Assembly (NCBI GenBank): GCA_025504975.1
Contig: JANUWI010000002.1
Span: forward strand, 248,001-312,000
DNA length: 64,000 nucleotides
From: Plenodomus lindquistii
Taxonomy: Eukaryota; Ascomycota; Dothideomycetes; Pleosporales; Leptosphaeriaceae
Direction: 5' to 3'
The notes under the pieces are model-generated. The model was not told the origin of the DNA. It saw nothing but the letters and a program-made list of their open reading frames with translations, and did no database searches. How positions within the stretch are numbered: position 1 is the first letter of the stretch; each line of letters starts with the position of its first letter. This document shows, piece after piece, positions 38,743 through 50,306 of the stretch. A program made the position numbers and the translations under genes.

Positions 38743-40804
38743 GCTAAAAAAGTGACTGCCACGAGGCTAAAGGTGCGCTGACGCAACAGTAGGGAGTGAG
38801 ATAGACGCGGATCGTCGAACTTTCACGAGAGATCCCAAAACCAGTACGTTGCGAGCCGCGATACCTGAAAGATACTGGTGCTTCTGTATAATGAGTGCCA
38901 AGTTTCGTGTGATGGATATCAACGCCCCATCTCGCATATGCTGAACCTTGGTAGACAACCCTGTTATCGGATGGCGTCGACTGCGGCACGGTCTTACAGT
39001 ATCATCTGCTCTAGCTTCCCGGCCGCTCACCACCCTTGAGATGATTTTGGGGGCGGATTGAAAGGTTGATCAGGCGCCCAGTCAATGCGAAATCATGCCC
39101 TTAACCCATCTAGATTGATCGGTAAGAGCGCTGAAACTACGTACATGCGGCCGAAGCGAATGTCCCCTCCTATAAGTGTTCACGTAGTCGGGACAAGTCG
39201 ATTGACATCTGCTTGTGAATTGGTTGATAACTCTTCACACATTATGACTTGCGACAATCAGGAGCTGTTTGTATCAGAAATATTCGCCCCGAGACAAAAT
39301 CAATAAACATCCCAAGTTGCTCTCCGTCAAACCCCGACAGGGATACAGCCCGACAATACCACATAGGGTAATTCACAGATCACGGCTATGCACATGCAGC
39401 TGTGTAAGTGACCGGTGAGATGCAAGAGTGGATTAGGGGCTCGAATTCCACAGAGATGCTTGCCTGAGTCCGTAATGGATCGAAAAATTCATGAATAAGA
39501 GGGGGGGCAAAATGGCGTAGCGAGATGAGCTTCGAGGGCACGGCAGAATCTTCACACGCTGCAGTCAAGTTGCCGGGCGGCTACAGACCATTCAAGTCGA
39601 GTGGGCATCTGCTCGTTCACCGGCATTTCCTCCCGATGCCTCTCTGCGTCAATGGTATAACACTGTTTGTATCAACACGCTGTCCATTGAGGTGATAGGT
39701 GAGCCCGTAGGTTTTGCTGGGTACGACAAATATATGGATCTGCCATCTCATACTCGACATCACTGCATGATGTTGAAGCGTTGTTGAGGGTGAGGGAACG
39801 ATCTGGATGAATCGTCGTCTCCTTTCCGCAAAAAAGCGGCGAATGGAGGATGCGCACTTGCGTGATGAAGGATCAAGGTTGAGATGAGGAAACGCCCCTG
39901 CATGGTACTGCAGGCAGAGAGAACGCCGGGCGCTAATTGTACTGTACCAATTCTTCCATCGGTCATTGGTCAGAGGCTTATCGGTCCTGCTTCTAGCCGT
40001 ACGAGCCTACGCCAAGCTGTACAGTTCCAGTTAGTGTTACTTCCGCTACACGACACGTTGGCAATAGGCGTCAAGTTAAACACGTACTCCAGTGAACTTG
40101 CGACGCTTGGCCATCAAAAGAAAAAGTTATCGATCCTTCGCGCCACTAGAGTCCAGACTGTCAGATTTGGAGTCGTGGAAGTTTGCAAACCGGGGGCCTG
40201 AGTCGGAACAAGGATGATGGGGCCAGTACACGGCATGCCTCACCAATAGAGTATCTTTGCGGCTATACCCACGCATCGCACTCGGTGCCTTGATCGGTTG
40301 CGGGTATGCGACAGCTGATTATCGTATACTATAGGTGGTTTTTTATTTGCCAAAGTTACGCCACAATACTTTACTTGGCAGCTCTGTTCTCGCTCTCCGG
40401 CTCCCCTGCATATGTGGGAACAATGGGACCGGTCAATCGTCCTCGAGCGGCAATCGACGCGACTCTGACAAGTTGGGGGCGCTCACTCCGCGGATCATGC
40501 ACATTGCCACTCACAGCCCACATAAGGCTGAGATGTAGGCGGCAGGGTGAGGCATGGGTCTGTCCAGATGATGTGGGCTGCGGCAGTGGACGTCGTGTCG
40601 AATGCCGTTCTCTTGTTCAATCTCCCCATTCTGAGTATTGTTGGCACCGAAGTCTTTGATGACAACAACGATTGTTCATTGTTACATCTGACGTTAAACA
40701 ACTTTTTCCCTGGACTCTCATTTGCCGCATCGCTTTACCATCTCCTATGGGCAACTCGCGAAGACTCGCTGTCGATATTGTGTTATCGTAATCAGCATCT
40801 CTTC
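38743..40804. other. Intergenic, 2 kb
   Basis: Only short unrelated frames on both strands. No repeat, tRNA or family motif was seen. The frame of the next gene is open upstream from 40547, but the stretch lacks protein-like features and an in-frame ATG before 40805. Confidence 0.5.
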
Positions 40805-42200
40805 ATGGGTCTAGCCGTCACCTTCCGGTCTCGATATGTGCGGATCACCGGTCTTGTCGTAGTGTTCTGCATTCTGGCGACGCTGCTAGTGTCGCAGAGT
40901 CAAAGTACAGCGTCGCATTCACAATGGCTTCAAAGACCACCTTTGCCTGAGCTGACACCGTCACCACCTCACGACGAAGATGCACACTGCATATTATTTC
41001 CTGATCCTGGCAAGATTGCGATAGCGGTCAAAACAGGGGCTACCGAGGCCGTGGAAAAGATCCCATTGTTGATGCGCACCACACTCCGATGTGCTCGCAA
41101 TGTCATGATCTTTTCTGATCTTGAGCAGGAAATCGCCGGCCATCACATTCATGATGCTCTTGCGGACATACCGCGGGCTGCCATGGAGGGGAACTCGGAT
41201 TTTGACTTCTACTGGAAGCTGAAGGAGGCGAAGAAGTACGGACAGATCGAGCAGATGTTGAGAGACGCTCACGACCCAAGAATAACGACAGATCTCGCAG
41301 CTTGGACACTGGACAAATACAAGCAACTCCACATACTGGAGAAACTCTACGCAGCGTATCCGGACAAAGACTGGTACCTCATGATCGACGCCGATTCATA
41401 CGTGGTATGGCCTAACCTCCTTGGATGGCTCCAAAGATTACCGGACGCTTCATCAACGCGAATGTATCTTGGATCACCCGCCCAAGTAGGTGATGTGGCC
41501 TTTGCGCATGGCGGCAGTGGCATTCTACTATCGCAGGCGACGATGTACGATTTTGCGGTGACCAACAAAGGGCTCGCCGCTAGCTGGGACAAGCCCATGC
41601 ACGATGAGTGTTGCGGTGACTACGTTATCGGCGCCGTACTCAAGAAGAACGGGATTCTTTTGAAGCCGTCCTGGCCAACCATCAACGGAGAGAAGCCGGC
41701 AACTTTGCCCTTTGGCCCAACGCACTGGTGTCAGCCCGTCGTCACGATGCATCATGTACAGCCTAATGAGATGAACTACCTTTCCAACTTCGAGCTTTCC
41801 AGAAACAACACTCACGTAAGTCCAGTCTACAGACCAACACCATGGAAACACCGAGACGCTGACATGGTCCCAGGAGCCTTTGACATTCGCCGATCTCTAC
41901 AATAGATTTGTCAAAGACGTTCTCCCAGACACTCTCGAAGAATGGGACAACGAAAGCAATGACGCTAGCGTCCCAGCTAACACGTACGAGGAATGCAAGA
42001 AAGTGTGTGAAGATAACAAAGAGTGCTTCCAATTCACGCATCATGGAGGTGATTGTGATCTCGGTCACAGCATACACCTTGGTGGACCCAAGAAGACGAA
42101 CGACGGGCCAGCATATCGCAGTGGCTGGCTGACGGGAAGGATTAACGATTGGGTTACCAGGCAAGCTCCTTGCAAACCAAAATTCCCATGGGTTAGATGA
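40805..42200 (+). CDS. GT31-like (fringe-type) glycosyltransferase, type II membrane protein
   Basis: Two exons: 40805..41815 and 41874..42200, total 445 aa. A short cytosolic N-terminus (MGLAVTFRSRYVR) precedes a signal anchor ITGLVVVFCILATLLVS. The luminal catalytic domain has KIAIAVKTGATEAVEKIPLL, the DxD motif LMIDADSYVVWPNL, AFAHGGSGILLS, and the conserved EccGDYVIGAVL segment, as in fringe-like GT31 proteins. A C-terminal Cys-containing module (YEECKKVCEDNKECFQFTHH) looks like a PAN/apple-type carbohydrate or protein binding add-on. Golgi or ER residence is likely. The intron is 58 nt. Donor sugar is unknown. Confidence 0.82.
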
Positions 42201-42211
42201 TCTCGTCTATT

Positions 42212-43209
42212 CTATCTAATAACATCGTTGCACAAAGCAATCCGCGAGCTTTGCACGAACCTCACTGAGGAGAATTTTAACTCGCCACATACTATCCCCT
42301 CACTATCCTTGAATAGCCCTCCAATCCCCACCACACTTACATCTCCGCGCCCACTTCCCTCGTCACCTCTCCAAAAACCTCCATCGCATGCCCCAAATAC
42401 TTCCTCAACCCCCTCAACCCTCCCCACCATATCACTCTCCAACACCACCAACTTCTCCGCGTCCGTCCCCAACCCCACACCCTCACCCACCACAATCTCA
42501 AACACTGCCTTCGTCACCTTCTCCTCATCTCCACTCGGCTTACTCTGCCCCTCCACAAGCATCCTCTGCACCTTGTGCGTAATCGTTCCCTCATAATCCT
42601 CCGGCAAGGCCATCGTACCCAAAACAACAGTATCAGGCATATTCGTATTAAACGTACCCAACACCACGGTCAACGTACGAATCCCAAACGGCGCAAATCT
42701 CCTTGGCCAGAATTTTAGTCGTAGCGTCGAGAGCAGCCTTTGCACCACCATACACGCTCATAGTCGGTGTGGCCGTCCAGTGCCGCACTACTACTCATAT
42801 TAACTATTACGCCGGAGCGGCGTTGGCGCACAAACGGTAACGCAGCGCGAATCAGGCGGAGAGGGCCAAAATACAGAGTTTCCATTTGCGAGCGGGGTTC
42901 CGAGTCAGTGAGGGTTTCGACGGGGGGCGTAGGTGCAGAAACCGGCGTTGTTGATCTAGAACGTCGATGTGCAGTGGTGGAGGTTTTGAGGGAGCGCATG
43001 GTGGTGGAGATGCTGGAGGGTTTGGAGACGTCGAGTTGTAGCCATTTTCCGCCGTGGGCTTCGCTTTCGGCGACGAGGGAGGGGGTGCGCGAGGGGTTGC
43101 GGGAGGTTGATATGACGGTGTGGCCGGAGGCGTGGGCGGTGCGGGTTAGGGAGATACCTAGACCTAAGGAGCAGCCTGTGATGAGCCAGGTGAGCTTTTT
43201 GGAAGCCAT
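42212..43209 (-). pseudogene. Short-chain dehydrogenase/reductase with several +1 shifts
   Basis: The start is clear: ASKKLTWLITGCSLGLGISL carries the Rossmann TGxxxGxG motif. The catalytic-region motifs survive but in changing frames. NNAG is reached only after an extra base near 42956; SGVIVNMSSSAALDGH leads to YGGAK only after another near 42772; the KEIAPFGIRT stretch needs one near 42697. Two more extra bases lie near 42970 and 42922. Each interruption is a single-base insertion. Either the gene is dead or the assembly has indel errors. The stop of this gene and that of the GT31-like gene are only 11 bp apart (convergent). Substrate unknown. Confidence 0.7.
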
Positions 43210-43549
43210 GATGGGTTGTGGGTATGTTCCGGTATGTCTGGGCTGTCGTGCGCAAGATGGGAGGATGATCTTCACGAAACGAACTCGTGGGACTGTAGAG
43301 GTTATTGTCTACGTGCTGTTCAAGATAATATCTGTTTCTATATGCCCTTCACCTGCGGAGATAGCGGGCTTTAGAACAGAGAGATTTTACTTCCACGGTG
43401 ATATTCTGGGTGTCTTCCATCAGTCAGTAATCCGGCAAGCAAGAAGTCACCGACCTGCTAGAGATTACACAGTATCTATAACCTGACATCGTTGGATCGT
43501 GTAGTCATCACAATACTTGGTGACACTCGCATCATGCCCCTACAAGTGA
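43210..43549. other. Intergenic, SDR to UreF
   Basis: SDR promoter and UreF 3' UTR. Nothing further seen. Confidence 0.5.
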
Positions 43550-44462
43550 TCATGAATTGAAGATGCGACTATACAACTTCTCGTGCCTTCCGACCCAAAG
43601 ATCCATGACTGGAACACTCTGCCCAGCATCTTCAACCGACGTGGTCCACCCCTCATCCACCAACCCGCGTATCCTATCCTGCAACTCGCTACTCGCCAGC
43701 ACAGCCTGCGCCTGGTAAGGCCCCATGACGCTCGCGCGAACAGCAGCGCTAATAACCGTGCGCGCATGCGAGAACAGAAACAAATAGGCAGAATCATGCA
43801 GCGGAACAGCAAGGATGCGCGTGACAACCCCCCACAGCGGCGCAAGATGCGCATTCGTGTGCTCAGAGGTACGTATGGCTGCTGAAAAGGCCAACAGAGC
43901 CTTGGTCGCTGCATCGAGGGGTGAGCTGCTGGTGGTGTTGGTGTATTGCGGCTTGAAGCTGCGATCCCAGACGGCTAGCAATGCGCGCCCTTGGGCTATG
44001 CTGGCCCGACGCGCGACTGTGCAGGGCGTGCTGGCGTCGAAGTCATTGTCTAGGGTTTCGATGTCCTCGGGGTGGCGGTAGCCGGTGAGGACGTAGGGCA
44101 GGGCGGTGCTGGCGAGGGTTGATAGCGATAAGCGGAGGAAGGTCTCGAAGGCGGGGAGCTGCGATGCGGATGGCGGGGAAGGCTTGTGGTGCGCGAGATA
44201 GGATTCGAGGCCGCTGCTGAAGGCGAAAGAGCCTAGCGGGAGAGCAGAGTCGGCGAGGAGGAGTAAGGCGTGGAGAGCTGTAGTGATGTCGGTATGGATT
44301 CGTAGACAATTGACATCACAACAAACCTGCATCGTTCGCAAGGGGCGGAATGGCTGCGCCTGCATCGCCTTGGGTCAAGCGGGCTTTCGCCTCTGCCAAC
44401 TGCCTCTCCAGACGCGCAATCTCATCGTGCAAAGACTGTTCGTCTGCGGCTGGGAGTGTCAT
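43550..44462 (-). CDS. ureF: Urease accessory protein UreF
   Basis: Two exons: 44462..44327 and 44277..43550, total 287 aa. UreF works with UreD and UreG to load nickel into urease. The intron (49 nt, GTTTGT donor, CACTACAG acceptor) joins an N-terminal coiled-coil extension (SLHDEIARLERQLAEAKARL) to the UreF core, which starts ALHALLLLADSALPLGSFAF, continues SSGLESYLAHH, and contains SEHTNAHLAPLWGVVTRIL and VMGPYQAQAVL. The C-terminus ends in HEKLYSRIFNS, as in fungal homologues. No other urease gene is in the window. Confidence 0.92.
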
Positions 44463-44795
44463 TGGGGAAGGGAAAGGATGCAGCTTGGAGAGGGACAACA
44501 CGCGAGCTTGGCAACATTTCCATACTTCATACATAGCCTCATCAACCTGGATTGTATTTCCATCCGAACCACCACTAAGGCATAAGTCATGTTACTCGTA
44601 ATCCAACCCAGCTCTGAACGCCAAAAGCACAACCATCCAACGACACCCTAACCAGGCACGTCCCAGCCCAGCGCAGTCCAGAAGAAAGGCGTCATTACAG
44701 CCATAAAACAGGGTATTGATGTGAAAGTTCGTAGCGCGAGTCAGAATGCTGCGCGCAGTGTGTACGCCGATGAAACCCAAGATCAACGTCGAGAG
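44463..44795. other. Intergenic, UreF to Spo12
   Basis: Promoter of UreF and 3' UTR of the Spo12-like gene. No other feature. Confidence 0.5.
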
Positions 44796-45247
44796 CTAGA
44801 CGTTGTTCTCCTTGATCGCATCCACCTTGGGAATATCAGCGAACATGGCGGTGCCCTTTGAAGATTCAAAGTTCTTGGAGCTCGTCTTCTTAAACAGCGT
44901 CTGGGGCTTCGACCTGCACCTGCATTAGCGCTGCGTCTCCACATATTGCTGCATCGTGTGCTGGGGTCGTCTTACTTCTTCATGGCGTGCTTGGTCTTGA
45001 AGGCCTGCAGCTTCTGTGTGGCGGGAGATTGGATCTCGTCGGATGGCGAAACAAACTGCTGAGGCCTGTTCGTGTGTTAGCCCATATTCGTATTGTATTG
45101 CTTCATGCGCGCCTACTGCTCGTTGTTGATGCGCGAGTTGAGAGCCTGACGGTGGTAGTCAAGGCTCTTGGGCTTGTCCTTCTCGGGCGATGGCGTCGGC
45201 TTGATCTGCGCATTCGTGTCGCGCGAGCTGAGCACGTTGGTGGCCAT
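44796..45247 (-). CDS. spo12: Spo12-like cell-cycle regulator
   Basis: Three small exons: 45247..45117, 45065..44976 and 44913..44796, total 112 aa, too fragmented to show as one open frame. Spliced, it gives the Spo12 family core SLDYHRQALNSRINNEQ, then FVSPSDEIQSPATQKLQAFK, then KPQTLFKKTSSKNFESSKGT. In yeast Spo12 belongs to the FEAR network that releases Cdc14 at mitotic exit; the SP sites in this core are typical Cdk targets. All three exons agree in phase. The introns are 51 and 62 nt. Confidence 0.85.
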
Positions 45248-46137
45248 TGTGGGGATAATTGTGAGTGGTTGAAGTATTGTTTGCGATGTTGTTGAATTGT
45301 CAAGATGTCAAAGTGGTGTTTGGTAGGGCTGTGGGGTGTGGACGATAGCTGAACTTGTACTGGCTCTTGGTGATGGTGGCGACGGCAATTAAGAATGTGA
45401 ATGCGCTTGTTTACTGTTTTCGGTCGCGGAGCAACCACGCGGAACGCGACCCACGTCATTGTTCACCAGCCATGAACCCTGCGACCTACACACTCGCCTT
45501 GAGCAGTCTACGCAGATGACTCACACGCTCAGACACTCTGGTGACATGTGTTTGCTAGGTCATCCTGCCCATTGGCATACAAATGTTCAACATCAAGCCT
45601 CTGGCCTGCACATATACCGTGCACCTTGTAATAATCATGTCAAAGTAACATTACTGACCATAGCTCATCCATAAGCCGGCCTTGGAGACAAAAAATGGGT
45701 TGATAATCAACAAGCGTAAACAATGTATCCTTGAATTAGATGAATGACATGGTTGATGAATGAAGAAAGGATGGTTAGACCACATGCACATTACAGACCT
45801 GACTACTGTCCCAGTCTTTGGATTATTATGCTCCTTGGTCAAGTAGTATTTGTTGTTCTGATAATGCTGTTGTATACCTTGAGGATACCAAGAGCAGCGT
45901 AGACGAGCTAAGAGTACTGTTGTAGGTCCCTTAGTTACCGTCAATCCAGCTTTTGATAGGGTATCTATCTGAGGTCAGACAGCACACGTCTTGAACTTCA
46001 AACAAGCTCCACTCGCATCAAGCCCCGAAAACTATGAACAAGAGTAACAATGCTCGTCTCTGCCGCTGTAAAATCGTACAATAATTCCCATATCACATAA
46101 TCATATCCTCTTATATTCCATGGCCACATCAAGTTCA
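45248..46137. other. Intergenic, Spo12 to hypothetical
   Basis: Promoter and 3' UTR sequence. No repeat or RNA gene was recognised. Confidence 0.5.
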
Positions 46138-47502
46138 TTACGCGTTTCGATTCCACATCCCAAAGCTCTTGGTCCCTCGAGTCCCCCCTTTAGGCCTCGC
46201 CTGTGCTTTTTGTGGCTTCTCCAACCTCTTACAGCTGACATCCGCCTTGACAAGGATGAAGCTTTTGTCAAAAACGTGTCCATTTGCGTTTCCGCATCGC
46301 TCCAAGGCAGGGGCAAGAGCCAGCTCCACTCGCCTACCTCTGGCACCGCTGTTGGTGCCATATCCGCCTGCATCGCTGTCGTCGGAATCTTCGTAAACGT
46401 CGTCCATCTCGCTGTCGTAGAATCCATAACCCCAGTATTGGTCTTTCTTGCCACCGGTGAAGGTAACGAATCGATAGTCTGCTCGCTGGCGCTTCATCTT
46501 CAGATCCAAGGCTACTGATGCGGAGACGATTGTGTGTAGTTGTTCTTGCCCCATACGGAGAGAACGCGTGGACCACGGTCGCAGCTTACGACGTAGTCGG
46601 CTGCAAAATCGTGTTATGCGTTTCAATACCGGAGCTGCGTCAAATGTCGGTCGCCATCTTCCATCGACTTGTGGTACTAGCAGGTTTACGGTCAGAGAGC
46701 GCCAGTGGTGGTATTCTTCGGCTTGCTCCTCGTTCTTCACAGCTGGTCGCGATTAGCAGAGCGAGAGCTCAAGTAAAGGACGGGCGATGTTCTCACCTTT
46801 TCGCAATGTATCGTTGATACCGCGCAAACTCTTGTCACCTAATTTGCCGGCCCAAACATACCCAGCGCCCTTGTGCCAATTGTTGAAAATTTTCTGCTGG
46901 AGTCTCGTCCAGACGTACGCTTGGATGAGGAGTGGTCTGTCCTCCGGGTGCTTTAGGTAGACCTGATAGTTGTCGGTGATACAGCCGAAGAGCTCCTTTG
47001 CCCTATGGAGATGCGGCCTTTTACTGCGAGCACTGAGTGGTCCACTGAAGTACTCTTCGCTCCATAGCCGTATCTCATACCGCATCGCATGCAGTTCTTC
47101 GATAAGTGTCTTCTCTTCTGACTTGAACACGACCGAGTTGCTTGCTGGTATGCCATGAGGCCCCATACTCTTTCTCTGCAATTCCTTCCGTAGAGCGTCT
47201 CGCTCCTTTGTGACTTGGTAGAATCGTTGTACAAGATCATCATCTTGGCTCCTATTCCTCATCGCTGCTGCTGGTCGCGAGGGGCTTCTTGGCGGTACAA
47301 CAATATCACCATTCATTCTCACAACACGGATCGGGCTAGGCTCTGACGAACTCGACTCTTCAGATGATGTCTCGGCAGATGCTGTGATCTTGACATGTGG
47401 AGGAATGTACTGCGTCTTCCTTCTGTTTCTCGGGATCAGCACCTCCTCGTCCGACCATTCTCCGTCCGCCTCCCCAAGCGGACTGGGCGCTTTTTTCTCC
47501 AT
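46138..47502 (-). CDS. Hypothetical coiled-coil protein
   Basis: Two exons: 47502..46797 and 46742..46138, total 436 aa. The splice (GTGAGA donor, CGACCAG acceptor, 54-nt intron) joins GINDTLRKA to VKNEEQAEEYHHWRSLTVNL. The N-terminus is Ser/Pro/Glu-rich and disordered. A heptad region (VQRFYQVTKERDALRKELQR) and a globular stretch follow (LIEELHAMRYEIRLWSEEYF, PLLIQAYVWTRLQQKIFNNW). The C-terminal tail contains an acidic/Gly segment. I recognise the pattern of a widespread fungal hypothetical family but no functional domain. The start at 47502 is the first in-frame ATG; frame is open upstream without ATG. Confidence 0.72.
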
Positions 47503-48777
47503 GAAGGGCAAGTCGAGAGGAGCAGCAGAAGGTAACTCGCGGTCGATGCCCTCGGCCGACGGGCAGGTCAACTTGAGGGATCGGAGGGTCGAATTGCGCA
47601 CGTCTAACGAGGCGACTCGGTCAGCGCGCCAGTTTTCACGAAACCTGGGTATATTGCCCACCTGGAGAGAGCGTCGCCATATCAGCAGACAACCAGCATG
47701 CTGTGGTGTTCGGGTATATAACCACTGTCTCAACTCAGAGAATAGCTCGGATCAGTTGTGCGCGGGTAGCTCTTTGGTGGGGCAGAGAGCTTCTCGACGC
47801 CCGAATGTGTTGGTGGGCAAAGCGACGATCGTTGAGAGGTAAAGCGCGCAAGCTTCGACCGGGCAGAAAGAGACTCAGCATCGCGAAAAAGCAAACTTAG
47901 TCTTTGGTTGGACCAGCCTCAATGCACCCGAGCAGAGTCCTGGCGGTTCCAGTCCACCACTCAGCTTTCCAAATGGCTGGGTGGACATGGTTATCACGCT
48001 GGTGACGTGTGACGAGAGGCGGGCTCATGCATGGCGGGACGACGTTTGGCTTCCCCACTCCCCATTGGCCCGAACCGCGACCTCTAGCCTTCTAGTGTGT
48101 TCGTGTCGTTGAAACACAATGGCATTGTGCAGCAAGATGCACCACGTTGGTCGTCTCATGGTCACGTCTCTGGATATTGCGAGGCCTGTTTGCACATGTG
48201 CGCCAGCGTTGACCTTCTCAGCATCGCGAAAGTCACAGCTACCTCGCAGCAACACCATCTCTACCCGTCATATCCCTGCATGCCCCACGAAGGCGGCTAG
48301 TTGGATGCGATTCGTGGTCCAGCCGTACTGTACGTTTTTTGACAGCTCGAGTCTGCTCTGCAGCTTTTGCTATATTTGCCTTTGTCGATCGTTTTTCAAC
48401 ACTTTCCACAATCACGTGGTCAAATGTGCTTTGCAGTGCAATCTAGCTGGAACAACGACCAAGTGTATCATGGCACGACGTGTTCAAGACATCTTGTCAA
48501 AGACGGATCTTAGCCGGATAACATGACTGTACAGGTCACCCCGTGTGGCATAAATAGAGACTACTGTGTAAGTTGGGACTACGGACGAATGAAGCGCCTA
48601 GGCCTGCAGCTAGCCAGCGTAGTCAGTGCGTAGTCCCAACCTTGGAGCACTTATGCTTTATAGACAGGCACCTTTGATCAGATTGACTTCCCGAGTTCGA
48701 TTAACCTCAACACAAGAAGTGCTCAAGTCCACATATTGGAATGTATTCTTTAGATCCTGCAAATCCTGACATGAACT
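47503..48777. other. Intergenic with a 12-bp inverted repeat
   Basis: No gene supported. GTTGGGACTACG at 48572..48583 is matched by its exact reverse complement at 48629..48640. Confidence 0.5.
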
Positions 48778-50306
48778 TTATTGAGGTACAACATGGACTT
48801 CCCAATCAGCACCAAACGCGCCCTCGAACTTTTCACGCTCTTTACTGTCCCCAAGCGGACCGGAGGCACTCGTCACCTTGCTACCAAGTACCCCCTTCTT
48901 GACATCCGTCTGCAAATATCTCAGGAAGTCCACTGATACGTCAATGTACTCCTTGAGTGCAATTGTTGGTGCGAGCGTAGTGCCAGTCACTAACTTCATG
49001 ATCCAGGGCACGATCAGAGGTGCGTCAGTGCAGGAAGGATGTGCGGTGCCACCTGCAAGTTGTCAGCGTGCGCCTCGTATTTACTTTAGAAAATCTTACT
49101 TAGAGTCATGAACCATCCTTCCTTGATACTGTCGACGATTCGTTTCACGACCTCGAAATGCCAGCCTTGGCCGTAGAACTCTGTCTGTTTCTCAGTCCAC
49201 TCCCCACTTTGCATCACCAGCATTGGCACGTCGATGTCTTTGTTCAGTGGGCCAGAGCCCTTTCCTGGATCAAGAGCGATTCCGCCATTAATGGGCATTT
49301 CGAGGCTGCCTGCAGACTTGAGTGCCTGCAGAACTCCTGTCGCACCATACGAATGCCCAGCCACCGTCACCGCGGAGAGATTGAGACGATGCTTAAAGCT
49401 AGGAAGAGCAGGAGAGTCGGGTTTTCGGTTTTCAATCTCCTCTCCGGCGTGCATGCGAGCGAACAACTTGATCGTTTCGCTCATCTCAGCCTCGCGGTAG
49501 GCAAGCTGAGCAGCTTTCAGATCGAGATCGGACATTGGGGGATTGGACCGAAGATCTTTTAACTTCAAATGCCAGACTTTCCTCTCCGTACCATCTGGAC
49601 GATGAACGATAGTACCCGGGCCGCTACCATCCCTATGCTCTACCGCAGCGACAACGTAACCATGGCTCGCGATGCTTCCCAAGTAGTGTGCATAACTTTG
49701 GCTCATACCCGCCATGCCATGTGTGAAGACAATGCAAGGAAGTGTTCCAAATTCATCATCCCGCTTCAATTCTGAGTGCTCTTTCTCGGCTGCATCCATG
49801 ATCTTGCCAAAGCTGCTAGAACCAGAGCCCTCGTCCGTCAAAATCTTCTCAGCCCCAGAGAGAACTGGTGCCGCGACGACTCCTGGAATGACAGTACTTG
49901 AGCCCAGCGCCCAGAGCGCAAAAGTGAACAGTGATGACAGGCGCGGAACGCCCGCAAGTCTTGCATAGCCTTCTCCAATCAATGAGACGGGCTGTGGCAG
50001 CCAGGGCCGTGCCCATGGCCGTTGGCTAGGCGGTGCCACCGGTAATGAGGATGGATAGTAGAGTGTGATGGCAAGTGTCTCTAGCGCAAATGCATCATCA
50101 CCAGTGGCTTTTAGGACCGCCTCGCGGATGATGCGCTTCTGAACCTCGGTCTCGACATCTAGAATGCCAACCTCGTGTGGCCCGGTATATGGGGGAAGTG
50201 GCGAGACGATTGGTGATAAGCTGAAAATGAAAGTGATAAAGAGGAGAGAAGCTGAGCCAAAGAGCAACACGCGTCGCCACGTGAAGCGGCGGAGACTGAA
50301 AACCAT
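48778..50306 (-). CDS. PAF-acetylhydrolase-like phospholipase/lipase
   Basis: Two exons: 50306..49100 and 49052..48778, total 493 aa. The fold is an alpha/beta hydrolase of the PAF-AH (lipoprotein-associated PLA2) group: the oxyanion region LPCIVFTHGMAGMSQSY, the nucleophile elbow VTVAGHSYGATGVL, the Asp in GGIALDPGKG, and the catalytic His in LSGTAHPSCTDAP, which is created by the splice. An N-terminal signal anchor (VLLFGSASLLFITFIFSLSP) predicts membrane or secretory-pathway location. Frame is open further upstream to an ATG at 50504; the 50306 start was preferred because it places the hydrophobic segment near the N-terminus. Substrate probably a short-chain or oxidised phospholipid, by family. 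Confidence 0.85.
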
